Source: DATARH01 sp036268425 (GTDB lineage Bacteria; Pseudomonadota; Alphaproteobacteria; ATCC43930; CGMCC-115725). Taken from it: a stretch of DNA of 64,000 bases. The notes below the pieces were generated by a model, which saw nothing but the letters and a program-made list of their open reading frames with translations, had not been told where the DNA came from and ran no database searches. The position numbers and the translations under genes were made by a program. Position 1 is the stretch's first letter, and each line of letters begins with the position of its first letter. The stretch spans positions 1 to 64,000 of the forward strand of contig DATAUE010000036.1 in assembly GCA_036268425.1 (NCBI GenBank), given 5' to 3'. This document shows positions 8,227 through 14,139 of the stretch, piece after piece.

Positions 8227-9540
8227 CTACTCTCGCCGGATGACCCACCGCAGCGAGGCCGCCAACGCCGTGGCGATCCCGAGAATGACCGCCATCGCCA
8301 CCAGGCCGAGGACGAACGATCCGGTGCTATCCTTGATCCAGCCGACCATGAACGGCCCGGCAAAGCCGCCGAGCGTGCCGATCGAATTGATAAAGGCCAA
8401 TCCGCCGGCAGCGGCAACCCCGGTCAAAAAACTGGTCGGCACGGTCCAGAAGATCGCCCGCGCCGAGGTCACCCCGACCAGCGCGATGGTGAGGCCGATC
8501 AGCGACGGGATCAGATCGCTCCAGCCGACCGAAATCGCCAGCCCCGCCGTCGCCATCAGGCAACCGAGCGTCAGGTTCAGGATTTTCTGGCCGGTGCGGT
8601 CGACATAATAGGCCCAGGCGAGCATGCCGAGGCTCGCAAAGATATACGGCACCGCGGCGACGAAACCGATCGTCAGGGTGGACAGGCCATGCGATTTCAG
8701 GATCAGCGGCAGCCAGATGCCGACACCATACGACCCCAGGGTAAAGCCGAACTGGATCGCCGCGAGCATCAGCACCCGGACATCCCGCAGCGCCGGCAAC
8801 AACGCGTGCGGCGCCCGGTCACGCTGTTCGGCAGCCAATACCGTCGTCAACGCGGTTCGTTCGTCGGTTGTCAGCCAGCGCGCCTGTTCGGGGCCGTCGC
8901 GCAGCACGAACAGCACGACGACGCCGAGCAACACCGCCGGCAAGCCCTCGACGACGAACATCCACTGCCAACCGGCAAAACCAAGAAAACCGTGCAGTTG
9001 GAGCAGCAGCCCCGAGATCGGCGCGCCGATCACCGAAGACAGCGGCACACCCACCAGAAACCACGCCAGGACGCGCGCGCGGTACTGTGCCGGAAACCAT
9101 GCCGCGAGAAAAAACGTGACGCCCGGCGCAAACCCGGCCTCGGCCACGCCCAGCAGAAAGCGCGCGAGATAAAAGCTGTGCGGCCCGACCACCAGGGCAT
9201 TGCCGGCCGCCACCAGCCCCCAGGTGATCATGATACGGGCGATCCAGCGCCGCGCACCGACCTGGTAAAGCACCAGGTTGCTCGGGATTTCGAAAAAGCA
9301 GTATCCGGCGAACAGCACCCCGGCGCCCCAGCCAAAGGCTGTCGCCGTCAGTCCGATATCGCGGTTCATCGTCAACGCCGCAAAGCCGACGCTGGTGCGG
9401 TCGAGGTAATTGACGACATAGGAAATCACGATCAGCGGCAGAAACCGCCACGCCGCCTTCACCAAGGCGCGGCCGCAGGCATCGGCGATCGCCGGATCGG
9501 GATGCAAAGCCGGCAAATCCGCCGTCGGAACCGTTCTCAT
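8227..9540 (-). CDS. MFS transporter, anion:cation symporter (phthalate permease-like) type
   Basis: A 12-helix major facilitator of about 437 residues. The first helix carries SYVVNYLDRTSVGFAAL, the signature of the anion:cation symporter branch (phthalate, glucarate, tartrate and related acid carriers). FFEIPSNLVLYQVGARRW (helix 2 and loop) and the R-F-L-L-G-V-A-E-A-G-F-A-P-G motif of helix 4 follow. The ATG at 9540 is preferred to an in-frame GTG at 9579, although neither has an ideal ribosome site. It lies upstream of oxc on the same strand and divergent from the GntR gene. Transport of oxalate or another carboxylate is therefore likely. The classical oxalate:formate antiporter OxlT is a different MFS branch, so the substrate remains an inference. 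Confidence 0.85.
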   Translation of the reverse strand: MRTVPTADLPALHPDPAIADACGRALVKAAWRFLPLIVISYVVNYLDRTSVGFAALTMNRDIGLTATAFGWGAGVLFAGYCFFEIPSNLVLYQVGARRWIARIMITWGLVAAGNALVVGPHSFYLARFLLGVAEAGFAPGVTFFLAAWFPAQYRARVLAWFLVGVPLSSVIGAPISGLLLQLHGFLGFAGWQWMFVVEGLPAVLLGVVVLFVLRDGPEQARWLTTDERTALTTVLAAEQRDRAPHALLPALRDVRVLMLAAIQFGFTLGSYGVGIWLPLILKSHGLSTLTIGFVAAVPYIFASLGMLAWAYYVDRTGQKILNLTLGCLMATAGLAISVGWSDLIPSLIGLTIALVGVTSARAIFWTVPTSFLTGVAAAGGLAFINSIGTLGGFAGPFMVGWIKDSTGSFVLGLVAMAVILGIATALAASLRWVIRRE

Positions 9541-9790
9541 CCCTCTATTCTGCCCACCTTGCACCCCCCGACTCCTCACCTCGTATCTTCAAAAAAGCGG
9601 TTTGATCGCGAGCGGAGTCCTCGACAGACGGAGACTTTATTACTGGTGGTGCAGGTCAGACATTTACCCTGTCGCGTCGTCCCGGCGAAGGGATGGGTGC
9701 GAAGCGTCCGATTTGATCCACTAGGTCTTGTTATTGCGCTCGTAGATTTTGTCTGAGCAGGAAATCACCAAGACGGGTTGCCGATCGAAC

Positions 9791-9800
9791 TGGTATACCA
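9791..9800. promoter_or_regulatory. Candidate GntR operator
   Basis: TGGTATACCA is a perfect 10-bp palindrome that ends 12 bp before the GntR start codon, inside the divergent MFS-oxc / gntR-frc intergenic region. FCD-type GntR regulators commonly bind short palindromes with TGG...CCA or GT...AC arms. Binding by the adjacent regulator is inferred. Confidence 0.55.
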
Positions 9801-9812
9801 TATACTTTCGAC

Positions 9813-10586
9813 ATGTTCGATGCCAATCCGCGCCCCAGCCCTACCCTTGAGGTGCCGCGGCTGGATACCGGCAGCACCTTCCGCAAGGAGGCGTATGCCG
9901 CGTTGAAGCGGGCGATTACCGCGATGGACATTTACGACCACGCGCAGGAAATCCGGCTTGACGAGCGACGGTTGTCGGAGGGGCTGGGGGTCAGCCGGAC
10001 GCCGATCCGCGAGGCGATGACGCTGCTTGAGCAGGAAGGTTTTGTGCGGACCCGGCCGCGCCGCGGCATCTTTGTCGTGCGCAAGACGAAACGTGAGATC
10101 GTCGAGATGATCACCGTGATGGCGGCGCTCGAAAGCATGGCGGCACGGCTCGCCGCCGAGCATGCCGCCGACGCAGACATCGCCGAGCTGCGCCGGTTGA
10201 TGGCCGAATTTCAAACCGGCAACGATGGCGAGCGGCGCGCCGAATATTCCGACGCGAACATTGCCTTTCATCAGGCGATCATCCGGATGAGCGGCTGCGC
10301 CCTGCTCGCCGGCATGACGGAAAACCTGTTCATCCACATGCGCGCGATCCGCAAGATCACAATCCACCAGGAAAACCGCGCGGCGCGCTCGATTGCCGAC
10401 CATTTCAGGATTATCGAGGCGCTCGAAGGCCGTGACCCCGGCCGCGCAGAGCGGCTGGCGCGCGAGCACGCGCTGGGCCTCGCCGCGCATGTCGAACAGC
10501 ACGGCGATTTTCTCGACATTACGCATAATTCTCTGAAAAACGGGTCCCGGTCCGATGCCGGGATGGAAAGTGGAGTAAGCAAATGA
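9813..10586 (+). CDS. GntR family transcriptional regulator (FadR/FCD subfamily)
   Basis: The 257-residue protein has an N-terminal winged helix (about residues 25-90; LSEGLGVSRTPIREAMTLLEQEGFVRTRPRRGIFV), the canonical GntR recognition region. A C-terminal all-helical FCD ligand domain follows (about 95-230). The FCD metal-site pattern is present as DANIAFHQAI with later histidines in ADHFRIIEALEG and REHAL. Such regulators usually respond to a carboxylic acid and control the adjacent catabolic genes. The gene overlaps frc by four bases (ATGA), so the two are translationally coupled. The divergent MFS-oxc operon is probably its other target. Oxalate, oxalyl-CoA or formyl-CoA are plausible ligands, but this is inferred from context only. 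Confidence 0.9.
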   Translation: MFDANPRPSPTLEVPRLDTGSTFRKEAYAALKRAITAMDIYDHAQEIRLDERRLSEGLGVSRTPIREAMTLLEQEGFVRTRPRRGIFVVRKTKREIVEMITVMAALESMAARLAAEHAADADIAELRRLMAEFQTGNDGERRAEYSDANIAFHQAIIRMSGCALLAGMTENLFIHMRAIRKITIHQENRAARSIADHFRIIEALEGRDPGRAERLAREHALGLAAHVEQHGDFLDITHNSLKNGSRSDAGMESGVSK

Positions 10587-11812
10587 GCAGTGCTCTCGAA
10601 GGCGTCCGCATTCTCGACATGGGGCATGTGCAGGCCGCTCCGACCGCGACGCAGCTTTTGGCCTGGATGGGCGCTGATGTGATCAAGGTCGAGATGCCCG
10701 GCCGCGGCGACATCACGCGCGGCCAGCTTCCCGATGTGAAGGGCGCCGACAGCCTCTATTTCACGATGCTGAACTCGAACAAGCGCAGCATCACGCTCAA
10801 CCTGAAATCGCCGGGCGGCAAAAAAATCCTCGAACAGATGATCCAGCAATGCGACGTAATGGTCGAGAATTTCGGCCCCGGCGTGCTCGACCGCCAGGGT
10901 TTCACCTGGGAACGCATCCAGCAGATCAACCCGCGCATCATCTACGCCTCGATCAAGGGCTTCGGCCCCGGCCGCTATGCCGATTTCAAGGCCTATGAAA
11001 ACGTCGCGCAGTGCATGGGCGGCGCCAGCAGCACGACCGGCTTCGAAGACGGGCCTCCGGTGGTGACCGGCGCGCAGATCGGCGACAGCGGCACCGGCGT
11101 GCATCTCGTCGCCGGCATTCTCGGCGCCCTCTACCACCGCGAGCGCTCGGGCAAGGGGCAGCGGGTGGAAGTGGCGATGGCCGATTCGGTGCTGAACCTC
11201 TGCCGGGTCAAGATGCGCGATCAGCAGCGCCTGTCGCGCGGGCCGCTGGCGGAATACCCGAACAAGGAATTCGGCGACGCGGTGCCGCGCGCCGGCAACG
11301 CCTCGGGCGGCGGCCAGCCCGGCGCGGCCTTACGCTGCGCCCCCGGCGGCCCCAATGATTATGTCTATGTGATCATCCAGCCGACCTGCTGGGAGCCGCT
11401 GATGAAATTGTGCGGCCGCGAGGAGTTGATCACCGACCCTGCTTGGGCGACACCGGCGGCGCGGCTGCCGAAAATCCCCGAATGCTTCGCGATCATCGAG
11501 CAATGGACGATGACCAAGACCAAGTTCGAGGTCATGGACGCGCTGAACCCGGTCGATGTGCCGTGCGGCCCGATCCTGTCGATGAAGGACATCTACGAAG
11601 ACAAGGATTTGTACAAGCGCGACATGCTGGTCGAACTCGACCACCCGACACGCGGCCGCTATGTGCAGGTCGGCATGCCGATCAACCTGTCGGCCTCAAA
11701 GGTCGAGGTAAAGCGTTCGCCGCTTCTCGGTGAGCATACCGACGACGTCCTCGGCTGGCTCGGCTACGGTGCCTCGGATATCGCCAAACTGCACGAAGAC
11801 GGCGCAGTGTAA
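10583..11812 (+). CDS. frc: Formyl-CoA:oxalate CoA-transferase (class III CoA transferase)
   Basis: The enzyme moves CoA from formyl-CoA to oxalate, regenerating oxalyl-CoA for Oxc and releasing formate. It has 409 residues. The catalytic aspartate is Asp168 in GAQIGDSGTG. Gln17 in the N-terminal GHVQAAP matches the formyl-CoA transferase active-site glutamine. The mobile glycine loop appears as SGGGQP at 241-246, where characterised enzymes usually have four glycines. Family III folds are interlocked dimers. The start codon overlaps the gntR stop. The residue pattern and proximity to oxc separate it from carnitine or succinyl-CoA family III members. Confidence in the exact substrate is high but rests on motif and neighbourhood. 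Confidence 0.93.
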   Translation: MSSALEGVRILDMGHVQAAPTATQLLAWMGADVIKVEMPGRGDITRGQLPDVKGADSLYFTMLNSNKRSITLNLKSPGGKKILEQMIQQCDVMVENFGPGVLDRQGFTWERIQQINPRIIYASIKGFGPGRYADFKAYENVAQCMGGASSTTGFEDGPPVVTGAQIGDSGTGVHLVAGILGALYHRERSGKGQRVEVAMADSVLNLCRVKMRDQQRLSRGPLAEYPNKEFGDAVPRAGNASGGGQPGAALRCAPGGPNDYVYVIIQPTCWEPLMKLCGREELITDPAWATPAARLPKIPECFAIIEQWTMTKTKFEVMDALNPVDVPCGPILSMKDIYEDKDLYKRDMLVELDHPTRGRYVQVGMPINLSASKVEVKRSPLLGEHTDDVLGWLGYGASDIAKLHEDGAV

Positions 11813-11825
11813 CCACGCACGGCGT

Positions 11826-11957
11826 GAGATGGGTCGAGTGTAGCGAAACCCATCTCTTTAGGACCACAATGATGGTGAGGCGGTGAGTAGAATCCTCACT
11901 GCCTCGCCGTCTCATTGTGAATTTTCGATGAGTTTCGCTACGCTCAACCCATTCTTC
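11826..11957. repeat. REPIN/MITE-like imperfect palindrome
   Basis: Two related REP-like sequences in opposite orientation (11826-11856 and 11928-11957) share TTTCGCTAC-R-CTC-R-ACCCAT when read on the same strand. The left one is itself a hairpin with perfect 9-bp arms GAGATGGGT / ACCCATCTC. Between them, CACAATGA and TCATTGTG start a second imperfect palindrome, so almost the whole 132 bp can fold on itself. It separates frc from the formate dehydrogenase genes and may act as a terminator for frc. Confidence 0.7.
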
Positions 11958-11961
11958 AGAG

Positions 11962-13683
11962 GTGTTAGCCAGCGTGCAGACAGCAGCACCAGCCAAACAC
12001 GATCGGCGCATTCATCCGGGGTCGGGACGGCGGCGAGGGCGCGACCAGCCGAAGGGGCGGCAGGTCGACCCGGTAGCGCTGATCCAGGTGCAGGCGCTGA
12101 TCGGCGAGCAGGAACGCCGCCGCGACCTGCTGATCGAATTCCTGCATCTGCTGCAAGACAATTACGGCTGCCTGCACGCGCGCCATCTCGCGGCATTGGC
12201 CGAGGAAATGCGTCTGGCGCTGGTCGAGGTCTACGAGGTCGCCTCGTTCTACGCGCATTTCGACATCGTCATGGAAGACGAAGAGCCGCCGCCCGAACTG
12301 ACTGTACGGGTGTGCGACAGCCTGTCCTGCGAATTGTTCGGCGCCAACGAACTGCTCGCCGGGCTGGAACAGCGGCTTGGCGACAAGGTGCGGGTGGTGC
12401 GGGCACCCTGCATGGGCGGTTGCGACAAGGCACCGGTCGTCGCGATCGGTCATGCGCTGCACGAAAATGCCACGATCGACAACGTCGCCGAGGCGGTGGC
12501 AGCCGGTCATTCGCACCCGGATGTCCCGGCCTTTATCGGGTTCGCCGCCTACCGCGCCGATGGCGGGTATAAGCTGCTGGAAGCCTGCCTGTCGGGCACC
12601 CGCAGCCGCGACAGCGTCATCGAGGCGATGGAGAAATCCGAGATACGCGGCATGGGTGGGGCCGGTTTTCCGACCGGACGCAAATGGCGCTTTGTGCTCG
12701 CCGAGCCGGGGCCGCGGATGATGGCGGTCAACGGCGACGAAGGCGAGCCGGGCACCTTCAAGGACCGCTATTTCCTCGAAACCGACCCGCATCGCTTTAT
12801 CGAAGGCATGCTGATCGCCGCCTGGATCATCGAGGCGGCAGACGTTTACGTCTATCTGCGCGACGAGTACCCGCAATGCCGCGCCATCCTCGACACCGAG
12901 ATCGCCGCCGCCGAAGCGACCGGCCTTGCCAAACACACGCGGGTGCATTTGCGGCGCGGCGCCGGCGCTTATATCTGCGGCGAGGAATCGGCGATGCTTG
13001 AAAGCATCGAGGGCAAGCGCGGCCTGCCGCGCCACAAACCGCCCTTTCCGGCGCAGGTCGGGCTGTTCGGCCGGCCGACCCTGATCAACAACATCGAAAC
13101 CCTGCTGCTAGTGCGCGACATCGTCGAGCAGGGGCCGGAATGGTTCAGCGGCGAAGGGCGTAACGGCCGCAAGGGACGCCGCACCTTTTCGGTGTCTGGC
13201 CATGTGAAGAACCCCGGCGTCAAATTCGCCCCGGCCGGCATCACGGTGCGCGAACTGATCGACGAATATTGCGGCGGCATGGCGGACGGCCACAATTTCC
13301 GCGGCTATCTGCCGGGCGGCGCCTCGGGCGGTATATTGCCGGCATCGAAAGGCGATCTGCCGCTCGATTTCGGCACGTTGGAAAGCGAGGGCTGCTTTAT
13401 CGGCTCGGCCGCGGTTGTCGTGCTCAGCGACAAGGACGACATGAAGGCGGTGGCACTGAACCTGCTGCGGTTTTTCGAGGATGAAAGCTGCGGCCAATGC
13501 ACCCCGTGCCGGGTCGGCACCGAAAAGGCCGTCAAATTGCTCAATGCGCCGCGCTGGGACGATGACTTATTGCAGGAATTGTCGCGCGTGATGGGCGACG
13601 CCTCGATCTGCGGCCTCGGGCAAGCCGCGATGAACCCGGTGAAGATGGTGCTGAAGCATTTTCCCGAGGATGTGGGGCGCTGA
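11962..13683 (+). CDS. NAD-dependent formate dehydrogenase, fused NuoE/NuoF-like diaphorase subunit
   Basis: This is the electron-output subunit that passes formate electrons to NAD+. Soluble FdsABG-type enzymes usually use two proteins (FdsG and FdsB); here both are joined in 573 residues. The thioredoxin-like [2Fe-2S] domain has Cys118, Cys123, Cys150 and Cys154. The NuoF-like part has the FMN/NADH glycine loops RGMGGAGFPTGRKW (229-242) and GDEGEPGTFKDR, and the [4Fe-4S] ligands Cys510, Cys513, Cys516 and Cys550. Two GTG starts (11962, 11974) are possible. A basic N-terminal tail of about 35 residues precedes the domain. The stop overlaps the next start by one base (TGATG). A complex I origin is excluded by the neighbouring formate dehydrogenase. 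Confidence 0.92.
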   Translation: MLASVQTAAPAKHDRRIHPGSGRRRGRDQPKGRQVDPVALIQVQALIGEQERRRDLLIEFLHLLQDNYGCLHARHLAALAEEMRLALVEVYEVASFYAHFDIVMEDEEPPPELTVRVCDSLSCELFGANELLAGLEQRLGDKVRVVRAPCMGGCDKAPVVAIGHALHENATIDNVAEAVAAGHSHPDVPAFIGFAAYRADGGYKLLEACLSGTRSRDSVIEAMEKSEIRGMGGAGFPTGRKWRFVLAEPGPRMMAVNGDEGEPGTFKDRYFLETDPHRFIEGMLIAAWIIEAADVYVYLRDEYPQCRAILDTEIAAAEATGLAKHTRVHLRRGAGAYICGEESAMLESIEGKRGLPRHKPPFPAQVGLFGRPTLINNIETLLLVRDIVEQGPEWFSGEGRNGRKGRRTFSVSGHVKNPGVKFAPAGITVRELIDEYCGGMADGHNFRGYLPGGASGGILPASKGDLPLDFGTLESEGCFIGSAAVVVLSDKDDMKAVALNLLRFFEDESCGQCTPCRVGTEKAVKLLNAPRWDDDLLQELSRVMGDASICGLGQAAMNPVKMVLKHFPEDVGR

Positions 13684-14072
13684 TGAACGGGGAGGTCATT
13701 CAAATCCCTGCCGACACGCTGCTGGCGGATGAACTGCTCCACGACGATGTCGTCGAAATGGCGAACCTGACGAGCGCGATAACCGGCGTAGCTGGTACGA
13801 TCTTCATCTCGACCGCGATGGGGTCGCAGGGGCCGCGCATAAAATATTTTGTGCAACCGGGCCGGACTGAGCCAAGTTTCTCGGTATCGCTCGCCGACGC
13901 CTCCGCAATCGTCGCCAATTCTCTACCGGATCGCGTAGTGCGCCAGACGGCGCCGCAAGCGATCGATTGGGTGTTACAGAACAAGTCCGCGTTGCTGGAT
14001 TTCTGGCGGCACGGCGATGCCTGGACGCAGCCTGCGGTGAACGACTTCATCCAAAAGTTGCAGCGGGTATGA
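13683..14072 (+). CDS. Conserved-looking hypothetical protein inside the formate dehydrogenase operon
   Basis: I do not recognise this 129-residue protein. It starts within the stop codon of the diaphorase subunit gene, so it is very likely co-translated with it. It is acidic at the N-terminus (ADELLHDDVVEMANL). A beta-rich middle follows (TGVAGTIFISTAMGSQGPRIKYFVQPG). The C-terminal half is helical and ends in WVLQNKSALLDFWRHGDAW, a pattern shared by several small DUFs of possible toxin-antitoxin or regulatory type. No signal peptide, membrane helix or cysteine is present, so it is probably a cytosolic, non-cluster protein. It could be a late insertion into the operon or an accessory factor of the enzyme; the sequence does not decide. 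Confidence 0.75.
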   Translation: MNGEVIQIPADTLLADELLHDDVVEMANLTSAITGVAGTIFISTAMGSQGPRIKYFVQPGRTEPSFSVSLADASAIVANSLPDRVVRQTAPQAIDWVLQNKSALLDFWRHGDAWTQPAVNDFIQKLQRV

Positions 14073-14094
14073 TGGACAGACGGTTGTTTTCATT

Positions 14095-14121
14095 CGTCAT
14101 CCCGGCGCAGGCCGAGACGAC
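14095..14121. repeat. REP-like element, half copy (copy 2)
   Basis: CGTCATCCCGGCGCAGGCCG matches the left arm of the element at 2659 and then diverges into GAGACGAC. It stands just upstream of the catalytic subunit gene and just after the unknown gene, marking a possible insertion or recombination boundary inside the operon. Confidence 0.6.
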
Positions 14122-14139
14122 ATTCGTGGGGATGTCGCG

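Noticed and set aside
8218..9756. A 512-codon open frame on the plus strand
   Set aside because: It is antisense to the MFS transporter, Arg/Gln/His-rich and lacks any motif. Such frames are a by-product of high GC with biased third positions.
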